Below, one piece after another: positions 47,446 through 55,405 of a stretch of DNA of 64,000 bases. A model generated the notes under the pieces. That model was not told the DNA's origin. It was given only the letters and a program-made list of their open reading frames with translations, and did not search any database. Both the position numbers and the translations under genes were made by a program. The stretch's first letter is position 1, and every line of letters starts with the position of its first letter. The DNA comes from Shewanella inventionis (GTDB taxonomy: Bacteria > Pseudomonadota > Gammaproteobacteria > Enterobacterales > Shewanellaceae), in NCBI RefSeq assembly GCF_014641855.1, contig NZ_BMII01000016.1, positions 1 to 64,000 of the forward strand, written 5' to 3'.

Positions 47446-47997
47446 ATGTTTAACAATACATCATCAGGTTATGGTTTAACGGCGATTTTATTGCATTGGT
47501 TATCAGTAATCGCTGTGTTTGGGTTGTTTGGCCTTGGCTTTTGGATGGTCGATCTAACTTATTACAGTAGCTGGTATCAAACTGCGCCACATATTCATAA
47601 AAGTATAGGGCTACTCTTTTTGGGGGTAACCTTACTAAGATTGCTTTGGAAAGCCGTGTCAACAACGCCTAACGCACTTGAACACAGCTCATGGGAAAAG
47701 CAATTAGCAAAGTGGACCCACAGAGCATTATATGTATTGCTGTTATTGATCATGGTGTCTGGCATTTTGATTTCAACGGCAGATGGTCGTGATATATGGG
47801 TTTTTGATTGGTTTGCTGTGCCATTTCCGAATGCATTTATGGATGACCAGGCAGACATCGCTGGCGTGGTACACCAATATCTTGCATACACTTTAATCGT
47901 CTTAGTTGTATTGCATGCTTTAGGTGCCATAAAGCATCACCTCTTTGACAAAGATAATACCTTAACGAGGATGCTCAAACCTGCTCGCAGAAAGTAA
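47446..47997 (+). CDS. Cytochrome b561 (YodB/CybB type)
   Basis: The 183-residue membrane protein has four hydrophobic segments (about 10-30, 48-63, 86-107, 140-162). Haem-ligand His residues lie in LLHWLSVIA, HIHKSIGLLF, and HQYLAYTLIVLVVLHALGAIKHH. The family moves electrons from quinol in the inner membrane. AAGGA precedes the start. It is followed after 54 bases by a yceI gene, a pairing seen in many proteobacteria, so the two probably act in the same process. Confidence 0.9.
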   Translation: MFNNTSSGYGLTAILLHWLSVIAVFGLFGLGFWMVDLTYYSSWYQTAPHIHKSIGLLFLGVTLLRLLWKAVSTTPNALEHSSWEKQLAKWTHRALYVLLLLIMVSGILISTADGRDIWVFDWFAVPFPNAFMDDQADIAGVVHQYLAYTLIVLVVLHALGAIKHHLFDKDNTLTRMLKPARRK

Positions 47998-48051
47998 CGC
48001 TACAGGTTTGGACATAATTAATTTTATAGATACACATTAAAGGACAACATA

Positions 48052-48627
48052 ATGAAAAAACATCTACTTGCGGCAATGATTGGCTCATCTTTATTTTTAT
48101 CGGTATCTGCTAATGCTGCCGATTATGTTATTGATACACAAGGGGCACATGCCTCAATTCAATTTAGTGTTAGTCATTTGGGCTACAGTTTTGTTGTTGG
48201 GCGCTTTAATGATTTTTCCGGTAACTTTAGTTTTGATCAAGCTAAAATTGCCGACGCTAAAGTCAATGTAAAAATCAATACTACCAGTGTTGACTCTAAC
48301 CATGCTGAGCGTGACAAGCATCTACGCAGTGCAGACTTTTTAAATACTGACAAATTCCCTGAAGCCAGTTTTGTGTCTACCTCTATAGTTGATAATGGTA
48401 ATAATCAATTTGTGATAAATGGTGATTTTACCTTTAATGGTGTGACCAAGCCATTAAGCATAGATGCAAAGGCCATCGGTGAAGGTAAAGATCCATGGGG
48501 CGGTTATCGTGCAGGTTTTACCGGTAAAACCACATTTGCAATGAAAGACTACGGCGTAAAAATGGATCTAGGCCCTGCATCAGCAAATGTAGTACTTGAT
48601 CTTGTCGTTGAAGGGGTTAAGCAATAA
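48052..48627 (+). CDS. YceI family periplasmic protein
   Basis: The 191-residue protein has a signal peptide (KKHLLAAMIGSSLFLSVSANA) and a YceI lipocalin-like barrel that binds isoprenoid quinones or similar lipids. Typical motifs are YVIDTQGAHASIQFSVSHLG, SVDSNHAERDKHLRSADFL, FPEASF and GDFTFNGVTKPL. It has its own ribosome binding site (AAAGGA). It is co-directional with the b561 gene and likely in one operon. Function in this organism is not established. Confidence 0.92.
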   Translation: MKKHLLAAMIGSSLFLSVSANAADYVIDTQGAHASIQFSVSHLGYSFVVGRFNDFSGNFSFDQAKIADAKVNVKINTTSVDSNHAERDKHLRSADFLNTDKFPEASFVSTSIVDNGNNQFVINGDFTFNGVTKPLSIDAKAIGEGKDPWGGYRAGFTGKTTFAMKDYGVKMDLGPASANVVLDLVVEGVKQ

Positions 48628-48640
48628 TTGTACTGAAAAA

Positions 48641-48668
48641 CATAAAGCCGCTAAAAAGCGGCTTTATG
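48641..48668. terminator. Bidirectional intrinsic terminator
   Basis: CATAAAGCCGCT / AGCGGCTTTATG with loop AAAA, between yceI (+) and yggX (-). Confidence 0.85.
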
Positions 48669-48695
48669 TATATTTTTATGTTGAGTTTAGGTCAG

Positions 48696-48974
48696 TTATT
48701 CGTCTTCACTCGGCGGCACATAACCTTCGATTTCAACGTCTTTACCTTCAAATAAAAAACTCAACATTTGAGTTTCTAAAAATTTCCTGTCATCTATGTT
48801 CATCATGTTAAGTTTTTTCTCATTGATGAGCATAGTTTGCTTTTTCTGCCATAAGCCCCAGGCTTCTTTACTGATATTGTCATAAATACGCTTGCCGATT
48901 TCTCCAGGGTAAAGCTGAAAATCTAATCCGTCGGCAGATTTATTAAGATGAAGACACTGAACTGTGCGAGCCAT
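48696..48974 (-). CDS. yggX: Probable Fe(II)-trafficking protein YggX
   Basis: A small cytoplasmic protein linked to protection of iron-sulfur clusters from oxidation. Of 92 residues, the start [12 protein letters not shown] holds the conserved Cys7; [20 protein letters not shown] and [19 protein letters not shown] are family-typical. It lies 33 bases downstream of mutY in the same direction, as in E. coli, so the two are co-transcribed. That suits a role beside the iron-sulfur enzyme MutY. Confidence 0.95.
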   Translation of the reverse strand: MARTVQCLHLNKSADGLDFQLYPGEIGKRIYDNISKEAWGLWQKKQTMLINEKKLNMMNIDDRKFLETQMLSFLFEGKDVEIEGYVPPSEDE

Positions 48975-49007
48975 GATGATTCCTTACTAACGTAAATACA
49001 AATAAAA

Positions 49008-50081
49008 CTAATGTGTCGCGAAAAGGACGGCTAAATTAGACAAAATACGCTCTGTGGCTGCCGCTAACCCAACTTTCGCAGGTTGTTGTATGTTATACCA
49101 GAGCGCAGCGTTTTGTTCCATGATACTGGTTGCCGACTCAGGTGTTATCTCAACCAGTACAGGTTGTATGTCGAGATGAAAATGGCTAAAAGTGTGCCTA
49201 AACCCAGCAAGACCTTGCTCAGAGGCAACCAGATTATGCATGTGCAAATAATCGGATAATTCTGCCTGAGTTTCAAACTGCGGAAAACACCATAGCCCAC
49301 CCCAAATGCCCGCCGGAGGACGTTGAACCAAGTGTACTTTGGTTATGTTTTGGCTGTTATCTACCATTACCAGCATAAAGGCGGATCTTTCGGGCGTTAC
49401 TTTTTTAGGTTTTTTACCTGGATATAAGCTTTGGTTGCCTTGTAATTGAGCCTTGCAATCTAGTGCCACAGGGCATAATTCGCACCGTGGTTTGCTTCTA
49501 GTGCACACACTAGAGCCAATATCCATCATGGCTTGATTAAATTTTTCAATTCCAGCCTTTGGAGTCAATTTTTCGGTTAATTGCCACAATTGCTGTTCAA
49601 CGGTTTTAATGCCAGGCCAACCTTCAATTGCACTGTGTCTTGCCAATACGCGCTTTACATTCCCGTCTAAAATAGGGTGATGCTGACCTAACGATAACGA
49701 CAGAACGGCTCCCGCGGTTGATTTACCAATGCCAGACAAGGCAACAACATCATCAAAATGAGTCGGGAACTCACCATTAAAGTGGTCTCTAATGTGTTGA
49801 GCCGCTTTGTGTAAATTTCGCGCTCTGGCGTAATACCCTAAGCCTGTCCAAAGATGCAGTACTTCATCTTGAGGTGCATTAGCCAATGCGACAACAGTAG
49901 GAAACCTCGCCATAAACTTTTCATAATAAGGGATAACTGTCGCAACTTGAGTTTGTTGAAGCATAATCTCAGACACCCAAACTCGGTAAGGTGTTTTATT
50001 GATTTGCCAAGGCAATGTTTTTCGACCGTTTAGGCCATACCAAGCGATTATACGCTCAGCAAATGAGGTGACTTTTTTCAT
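49008..50081 (-). CDS. mutY: A/G-specific adenine DNA glycosylase
   Basis: Removes adenine mispaired with 8-oxoguanine. The 357-residue protein has the helix-hairpin-helix with catalytic residues ([20 protein letters not shown]; Asp in [15 protein letters not shown]) and the ligand set of the 4Fe-4S cluster as [17 protein letters not shown] (C-X6-C-X2-C-X5-C). The C-terminal NUDIX-like domain (~225-350) recognises 8-oxoG. It is first in the operon with yggX and divergent from trmB (215 bases between). Confidence 0.97.
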   Translation of the reverse strand: MKKVTSFAERIIAWYGLNGRKTLPWQINKTPYRVWVSEIMLQQTQVATVIPYYEKFMARFPTVVALANAPQDEVLHLWTGLGYYARARNLHKAAQHIRDHFNGEFPTHFDDVVALSGIGKSTAGAVLSLSLGQHHPILDGNVKRVLARHSAIEGWPGIKTVEQQLWQLTEKLTPKAGIEKFNQAMMDIGSSVCTRSKPRCELCPVALDCKAQLQGNQSLYPGKKPKKVTPERSAFMLVMVDNSQNITKVHLVQRPPAGIWGGLWCFPQFETQAELSDYLHMHNLVASEQGLAGFRHTFSHFHLDIQPVLVEITPESATSIMEQNAALWYNIQQPAKVGLAAATERILSNLAVLFATH

Positions 50082-50296
50082 GGGCGCAGTGTATCCATAG
50101 CCATTTTATTACACAAGAGTTGGTTTTTATCGCAAGATGAAAATCTCGATGCTAATTTAGCGTAAACATGTGCGGCGACTTTAGGTATAATACGCCATTA
50201 ATACAGATAACAATGACGTAATGTTGATGTAAATAGTGATAGGCAAACTTCACTAGGCATAAACCTTATGTAACGTATGTAAGCAATGAGGCAATA

Positions 50297-51013
50297 ATGA
50301 GCGACGTTACCACAGCTGAATTTAACGAAGACGGTAAGTATATTCGTAAAATCAGAAGTTTTGTTTTACGTGAAGGCCGTTTAACAAAAGGGCAATCCCA
50401 GGCGATTGAGGCACATTGGCCAGCAATGGGGCTAGACTATTCGCCGCAACCACTTGATTTAACAAAAGTGTTTGGCCGCGAAGCTGATACCGTTCTTGAG
50501 ATTGGTTTTGGTATGGGGGCGTCATTAGTGCAAATGGCCAGCGAAGCGCCTGAGCAAAACTTTATTGGTATTGAAGTTCATAAGCCCGGCATTGGAGCTT
50601 GTTTAGCCGATGCGGGTGAAGCAAAAGTAACAAACTTACGTGTATATCATCATGATGCAATGGAAGTGTTAGAGCATAGTATTGCCGATGGTTCATTAGC
50701 GCGTTTGCAATTGTTTTTCCCCGATCCTTGGCACAAAAAACGTCACCATAAGCGTCGTATTGTACAACCTGAGTTTGTTCAATTAGTACGCCGAAAGTTA
50801 AAAATTGGCGGCGTATTTCATATGGCAACAGACTGGGAAAACTACAGTGAGCATATGTTAGAAGTAATGAATGCTGCACAGGGATATAAAAATCAATCCT
50901 CAACAGGTACCGTGGTTGAGCGTCCAGATCATCGTCCGTTAACAAAGTTTGAAGCGCGCGGACACCGTTTAGGGCATGGCGTTTGGGACATCATGTTTGA
51001 GCGCACCGCTTAA
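50297..51013 (+). CDS. trmB: tRNA (guanine-N7)-methyltransferase
   Basis: Methylates G46 in the variable loop of many tRNAs using SAM. The 238-residue protein has the SAM-binding [16 protein letters not shown] (~67-82) and the family signature [18 protein letters not shown] (~141-158), and ends [14 protein letters not shown]. It starts a run trmB-yggL-glsB-yggN; the order mutY/trmB/yggL/yggN is as in E. coli. The ribosome binding site is weak (GAGG at nine bases). Confidence 0.97.
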   Translation: MSDVTTAEFNEDGKYIRKIRSFVLREGRLTKGQSQAIEAHWPAMGLDYSPQPLDLTKVFGREADTVLEIGFGMGASLVQMASEAPEQNFIGIEVHKPGIGACLADAGEAKVTNLRVYHHDAMEVLEHSIADGSLARLQLFFPDPWHKKRHHKRRIVQPEFVQLVRRKLKIGGVFHMATDWENYSEHMLEVMNAAQGYKNQSSTGTVVERPDHRPLTKFEARGHRLGHGVWDIMFERTA

Positions 51014-51036
51014 TTTTAGCAACAGGAGAGTACATC

Positions 51037-51363
51037 ATGGCGCAAAATCGTAGCCGTCGTTTACGTAAAAAATTACGAGTTGATGAATTTCAAGAGTTAG
51101 GTTTTGACATCAACTGGGTATTTGATGAATCGGTGTCTGAGGCTGATATAGATGCCTTAGTTGATCAATTTATTGATGAAGTCATTGAGCCTCGCAAACT
51201 GGGTTTTCACGGTGGTGGACACAAAGAATGGGAAGGCATTATTGCCACTCAAGCTATTGGCAAATGCACTGACGAAGACGTTGCCGCCGTTAAAGCATTT
51301 TGGCAAGGTAAGCCTGTATCAGGACTCGAAGTAAGCAGTTTGTACGACATCTGGTGGGGATAA
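51037..51363 (+). CDS. yggL: YggL family protein (DUF469)
   Basis: A 108-residue cytoplasmic protein with the family start AQNRSRRLRKKLRVDEFQELG and the GGGHKEWEGI segment. YggL has been reported to associate with the large ribosomal subunit; that is established for E. coli, not shown here. It has a good ribosome binding site (CAGGAGAG), is 23 bases after trmB, and ends six bases before glsB. Confidence 0.93.
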   Translation: MAQNRSRRLRKKLRVDEFQELGFDINWVFDESVSEADIDALVDQFIDEVIEPRKLGFHGGGHKEWEGIIATQAIGKCTDEDVAAVKAFWQGKPVSGLEVSSLYDIWWG

Positions 51364-51369
51364 GCCAAA

Positions 51370-52284
51370 TTGCCAGAGCAATTACTCCTTCAAGAAGCGG
51401 TAGACAAAGTCAGGCCGCTATTGGGCAAAGGCAAAGTGGCAGGGTATATTCCTGCCCTTGCCGATGTTGATCCCAACAAAATAGGGATCGCCATAACGAC
51501 TATCGATGGTACCACTATTGGTGCTGGCGATTACCTTGAACCCTTTTCTATCCAAAGTATTTCCAAGGTGTTTAGTTTAACTTTAGCGTTAAACTTATAT
51601 ACAGAAGATGAAATTTGGCATCGTGTAGGCAAAGAACCTTCAGGGCATTCATTTAACTCACTTGTTCAAGTTGAGCTAGAGCGTGGCAAGCCTCGTAACC
51701 CCTTTATTAATGCTGGTGCATTAATTATTGCTGATTTACTGCAGGCTCGTTTGGGCGCGCCAAAGCATCGTATGTTAGAAGTGGTGAGGCAGTTAAGCCA
51801 AAATCCTAGTGTAACTTACGACAAAGTGGTGGCCGACTCTGAATATCAATTTAGTGCTCGTAATGCTTCTATTGCCTATTTAATGAAGTCGTTTGGTAAT
51901 TTTAATGGCGATGTAGACACTGTGCTTAAAAGTTACTTTCATTATTGCTCACTAAAAATGAATTGTGCTGATTTATCCAGAGCCATGTTTTATTTAGCCA
52001 ATCGCGGCAAAACATTAGACGGTGATAGCCTAGTAACGCCAGTACAAAATAGACAGCTTAATGCATTGCTAGCAACATCAGGGTTATATGATGGTGCAGG
52101 TGAGTTTGCCTATCGCGTTGGTATGCCGGGTAAAAGTGGTGTTGGTGGTGGGATTATTGCCGTTATTCCTGGTGATATGTCTATTTGTGTTTGGTCTCCA
52201 GAGCTTGATACCAACGGTAACTCGCTTGCGGGTACCGCTATGCTTGAGCACATAAGCCAGCAATTAGGCCGTTCAATTTTTTAA
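51370..52284 (+). CDS. glsB: Glutaminase
   Basis: Hydrolyses glutamine to glutamate and ammonia. It is a serine-dependent beta-lactamase-like enzyme of 304 residues. The Ser-X-X-Lys motif is in [34 protein letters not shown] and the C-terminal [18 protein letters not shown] are also typical. The start is TTG at 51370, six bases past yggL, with GGGGAT about ten bases upstream; no ATG lies nearby. In E. coli this place holds no glutaminase, so it is an insertion into an otherwise conserved run. Confidence 0.93.
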   Translation: MPEQLLLQEAVDKVRPLLGKGKVAGYIPALADVDPNKIGIAITTIDGTTIGAGDYLEPFSIQSISKVFSLTLALNLYTEDEIWHRVGKEPSGHSFNSLVQVELERGKPRNPFINAGALIIADLLQARLGAPKHRMLEVVRQLSQNPSVTYDKVVADSEYQFSARNASIAYLMKSFGNFNGDVDTVLKSYFHYCSLKMNCADLSRAMFYLANRGKTLDGDSLVTPVQNRQLNALLATSGLYDGAGEFAYRVGMPGKSGVGGGIIAVIPGDMSICVWSPELDTNGNSLAGTAMLEHISQQLGRSIF

Positions 52285-52293
52285 TATTAGGGC

Positions 52294-52341
52294 GTGTTTA
52301 TCTTTATCGATTATTTAATCTTAATCACGAAAGATAAACAC
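52294..52341. promoter_or_regulatory. Long-loop inverted repeat after glsB
   Basis: GTGTTTATCTTT and AAAGATAAACAC form a perfect 12-bp inverted repeat with a 24-base loop, ten bases past the glsB stop. No T-run follows, so it may be an RNA-stability stem or a binding site rather than a normal terminator. Confidence 0.55.
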
Positions 52342-52567
52342 CCCAAATCTCGCAAAATTAATTATTATTGGTATTTGTAAAATAGACTACATTTTGGTTT
52401 ATTTTGCTAATACACTGCCGCTACAGATTGTTCATCTTATTTTATTATCATACCTAGATTTCTCATTTTTATATAAATCAGTGCTTTACGATTGTGGCAT
52501 GACTTGTGCTAAGTATTCGGTATAGTTAATCAATTAATAATATTCACAACAAAGAAAGGTTTTGATT

Positions 52568-53380
52568 ATGACCAAACAAAAGTTGATTTGTGGTTTAGCG
52601 TTAAGCAGCGTGCTATTTACTGCTGGGGCATGGACACCGGCCATGGCCAAAATGTCATTAAATGATGAAAAGTGTAATGTCACGTTAAATTATGATGTCA
52701 CTGTTGAGCCAACAAATTTACAAGTAAGTGACAATGGCACTGAAAAGTATCGTGTTGAGCTAGGGCAATTATACGTAGATGGTAAAAAAATAACCCTAGA
52801 CGATAAACAGCAAAAATTACTGACCCAATACTCAGAAGAGTTATCTCGTCAAGTACCCGATGTTATTGATCTTGTAGGTGATGTTGTTGCGATTGCCACT
52901 CAAGCTGTGAATATGGCGTTAACGCCAATTTTGGGCGATGCAGCTGGTACACATATTGATAAATTAATGAATGGTATTCAGCAACGCGTTGACACTATGG
53001 CCTATCAGCAGGGTGACAAGTTTTACCTTGGTTCAACCGAGGCATCTATCGAAAAAACCTTTAACGAAGAGTTTGAACAAGAGATAGAGCAAATGGTCAC
53101 CAATTCAATGGGGGCACTTATGATGACACTCGGTGGCCAAATCATGTCGTCAGAAGGCGGCACCTTTGAAGAAAAAATGAATGCTTTTTCTCAAAAAATG
53201 GAAAATGTTGGCAGCGATATCGAAAAGCAACTCGAATCACAATCTCAAAGTCTTGAGGCTAGAGCAACAAAAGTATGTGACGACTTTGCAGGGCTGTTAG
53301 TTCTTGAAAACCAGGCTAGACAAGCAATCCCTGAACTTGCACCATTTACCCTCGCTAAATTAGGCGAAACCACCCAGTAA
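52568..53380 (+). CDS. yggN: YggN family periplasmic protein (DUF2884)
   Basis: The 270-residue protein has a signal peptide (QKLICGLALSSVLFTAGAW, ending near AMA) and a largely helical mature part. It shows CNVTLNYDVTVEP at the start, LGQLYVDGKKITLD, and an acidic, coiled-coil-like region (about 165-230). The match to DUF2884/YggN rests on these segments and on position after yggL. The function is unknown. ATG 52568 is chosen, eight bases after AAAGG; a TTG two codons upstream is inside poor context. It is preceded by 283 bases, so it has its own promoter. Confidence 0.85.
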   Translation: MTKQKLICGLALSSVLFTAGAWTPAMAKMSLNDEKCNVTLNYDVTVEPTNLQVSDNGTEKYRVELGQLYVDGKKITLDDKQQKLLTQYSEELSRQVPDVIDLVGDVVAIATQAVNMALTPILGDAAGTHIDKLMNGIQQRVDTMAYQQGDKFYLGSTEASIEKTFNEEFEQEIEQMVTNSMGALMMTLGGQIMSSEGGTFEEKMNAFSQKMENVGSDIEKQLESQSQSLEARATKVCDDFAGLLVLENQARQAIPELAPFTLAKLGETTQ

Positions 53381-53404
53381 TTTGAGTCTCTATCTCCTTG
53401 ACCT

Positions 53405-53441
53405 CCCCTGTCGTCTTTTTCAAGACACAGGGGCTTTTTTT
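53405..53441 (+). terminator. yggN terminator
   Basis: CCCCTG-TCGTC / GAC-A-CAGGGG imperfect stem followed by seven T residues. Confidence 0.85.
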
Positions 53442-53720
53442 ATATCGCAAAAGTCCCCATCTGCCTGCCATAGCTTGTTTTCTTTGTTCTGATAAAAAAA
53501 TTGTCAATTATAAATATAGAGCAAGAGAGTGTTTTTTTGTTATACTCTCTCAAAATATAAGAAAATACCCTCTACTTTAGATGCAGTTATGTTTAGCAAT
53601 AATAAATATGACTGAGTTGATGTGATTGCTTACCTCGCCAATAGTAATGAGCCTGTTCATATTAGCGAGCTACACAACACCTGATTTTATTAATGTCGTA
53701 ACCAGCTTAAGGCGACTTTC
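53442..53720. other. Upstream region of the LysR gene
   Basis: This 279-base stretch has an AGAGAGT / ACTCTCT inverted repeat (53524-53550) overlapping a TATACT box at 53541-53546, and otherwise no credible gene. LysR regulators often control divergent or own promoters, so the repeat may be its operator. Confidence 0.4.
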
Positions 53721-54662
53721 ATGTTAGAACTGTTAGAACCTATCGCAATTTTTACTCATGTTGCACGAGCAGGAAGTTTTAGTGCTGCAGCCAGACGTCT
53801 TGGTATTTCTAAATCTAAAGTCAGTACACAAGTTGCTGATCTTGAGCACAAACTCGGTGTACAGCTTATTCAGCGAACCACTCGTAGTTTGAGCCTGACA
53901 GAAGCAGGTAATTTGTTGTACCTACAGGGTGAAGAATTGCTGCGCGACGCAGAGCAAGCTGTCGCCAGTGTGCATAATTTAAATGACGCCACTCGCGGCG
54001 TACTTAAAGTGGGTATTTCACAGTCATTTGGTACTATGCATATTATCCCAGCTTTGCCTGATTTTATGGCGCGCCATCCTGAGCTTGAATTGCAGGTAAG
54101 CCTACTTGACCATAAAGTGGATGTTGTTAGCGAAGGGTTAGATTTACTGTTAACCATGTCAGAACAACTACCATTAGGTATGGTTGCAAGACCACTAATG
54201 AAGTGCCAGTTTTTACTCGTTGCATCGCCTGGTTATATTGCAAAGCACGGTAATATCAGTCGCCCTGAACAATTGGTTGAACATAATTGTCTTGTTTATC
54301 AAGGTGAGTGGCACGAACACAGTATGTGGCAGTTTAAAAAAGGCGAAGATTACTGCGAAATCGGCGTCTCAGGTAATTTTCGTGTAGACAATGCCCCAGC
54401 GTTAAAATCAGCTGCCGTCAGTGGTTTAGGGATTGTTTATCTGGCCAGTTATTTAATGGAAGACGAAATTGCCCAGGGCACATTAGTGCCATTATTACCC
54501 GACTGGCAGTTAACGCATAACTTGCCATTACAGGCCGTTTACCCACGCCGTAAGCATTTAGCGCCTAAGGTGAGTGCATTTATCGACTTTATTAAAACGC
54601 ATATTGGCAGCCCACCATATTGGGACGCTAAATTTGATCATTTATACAAACTTCGTAAGTAA
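53721..54662 (+). CDS. LysR-family transcriptional regulator
   Basis: The 313-residue protein has an N-terminal winged helix-turn-helix (about 1-60: HVARAGSFSAAARRLGISKS, then LEHKLGVQLIQRTTRSLSLT) and a C-terminal ligand-binding fold (~90-295, starting GVLKVGISQSFG). It is of the common group that includes AaeR/PtxR-like proteins (RTTRSLSLTEAG). The target and inducer are unknown. No gene next to it on the opposite strand suggests a target. A terminator 180 bases downstream ends the transcript. Confidence 0.92.
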   Translation: MLELLEPIAIFTHVARAGSFSAAARRLGISKSKVSTQVADLEHKLGVQLIQRTTRSLSLTEAGNLLYLQGEELLRDAEQAVASVHNLNDATRGVLKVGISQSFGTMHIIPALPDFMARHPELELQVSLLDHKVDVVSEGLDLLLTMSEQLPLGMVARPLMKCQFLLVASPGYIAKHGNISRPEQLVEHNCLVYQGEWHEHSMWQFKKGEDYCEIGVSGNFRVDNAPALKSAAVSGLGIVYLASYLMEDEIAQGTLVPLLPDWQLTHNLPLQAVYPRRKHLAPKVSAFIDFIKTHIGSPPYWDAKFDHLYKLRK

Positions 54663-54840
54663 CCTCAGCGGTGGGTAATAAATGTATTTCAAACAGCTCT
54701 TTGCACCGATAACGTAGTTATCAGCGCAAATTTCAAGTTTGAATGTATCTTATGGCGTTATTGTTAGAATCAACGTCATTTATTCATCTCTTACCCAGAG
54801 TTGAGGCTAAGTAAAAAAGTGGAAACATTGTTTGTATAAT

Positions 54841-54876
54841 AAAACAAAGCCGAATAGCCTTATGCGGCTTTGTTTT
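54841..54876 (+). terminator. Terminator downstream of the LysR gene
   Basis: AAAACAAAGCCG / CGGCTTTGTTTT with a 12-base loop and a T-run. The ~180 bases between the LysR stop and this stem hold no other feature I can see. Confidence 0.88.
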
Positions 54877-54969
54877 TTGTTGATGTTTATCAATAATTTA
54901 AGCTATTTGTTAATTAGTGTTTTACTGAATTACTAATCAATGACTTACTCAATATGAAAATGTTTGCTG

Positions 54970-54997
54970 TTGCAGTCTGTTCTCAATTTAATACAAT
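54970..54997 (+). promoter_or_regulatory. Orphan promoter upstream of the candidate sRNA
   Basis: TTGCAG (54970-54975), 16 bases, TACAAT (54992-54997). It follows the LysR terminator and has no protein gene downstream on this strand. Confidence 0.5.
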
Positions 54998-55003
54998 AGT
55001 AGC

Positions 55004-55196
55004 TAGTTGATTCAGAATGATTTGAACCTGTATTTTCTGAGAAATGACCCCTTTTCAGTTAATGCCCAAATCAGCAACTTAGCGAATTTTGAATCAGTGC
55101 TGACAACCGTTTTTCAAACTAAAACAATGTCGGCTTTGAAACCATCATCCTAGTTATTTGGTTTACCCCAGGCATCGAACTGGGGTTATTTTTTTG
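55004..55196 (+). ncRNA. Candidate small RNA
   Basis: A stretch of about 190 bases lies between the orphan promoter and an intrinsic terminator at 55165-55195, with no frame that looks coding. The unit stands between the LysR terminator and a family 2 element. I compared it by eye with GcvB, Spot 42, RyhB and OmrA and saw no match. The evidence is only promoter plus terminator plus lack of coding sequence. Confidence 0.4.
55165..55195 (+). terminator. Orphan terminator
   Basis: ACCCCAG / CTGGGGT stem with an 8-base loop followed by TATTTTTTT. No protein gene ends just before it on this strand. Confidence 0.85.
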
Positions 55197-55212
55197 TATT
55201 TTCGCCAAATAA

Positions 55213-55355
55213 TACCAATCAGGATAAATAAGTGATCAGAGATTGCGTAGGAAAAATCGCTCATAATAAGGCAGAAATTGCAGCAAGCTAGTTGTTATAC
55301 CTTCAAAATTTTATAAGCGATGTTCAGAATGATCACATCATTGTGCTGATTGGTA
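55213..55355 (+). mobile_element. Small inverted-repeat element, family 2
   Basis: A 143-bp non-coding element. Its ends ACCAATCAGGATAAATAAG and, inverted, ACCAATCAGCACAATGATG match at 19 of 24 bases and both continue TGATC. It is related in reverse to 27485-27633. Its right end stops just before the poly-A that serves as the T-run of the DUF885 gene terminator. Each family 2 copy differs from the other by many bases, so this family is older than family 1. Confidence 0.75.
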
Positions 55356-55383
55356 AAAAAATGCAGCACAATAAGTGCTGCAT
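55354..55383 (-). terminator. Terminator of the DUF885 gene
   Basis: ATGCAGCAC / GTGCTGCAT, followed on the minus strand by seven T residues. Confidence 0.9.
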
Positions 55384-55405
55384 CTTAGTGTATCTTACAA
55401 GTCGG

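Noticed and set aside
53622..53684. Short frame (VIAYLANSNEPVHISEL...) resembling the start of an Rrf2-like regulator
   Set aside because: Only about 20 codons, no ribosome binding site and no continuation in any frame; too little to call a pseudogene.
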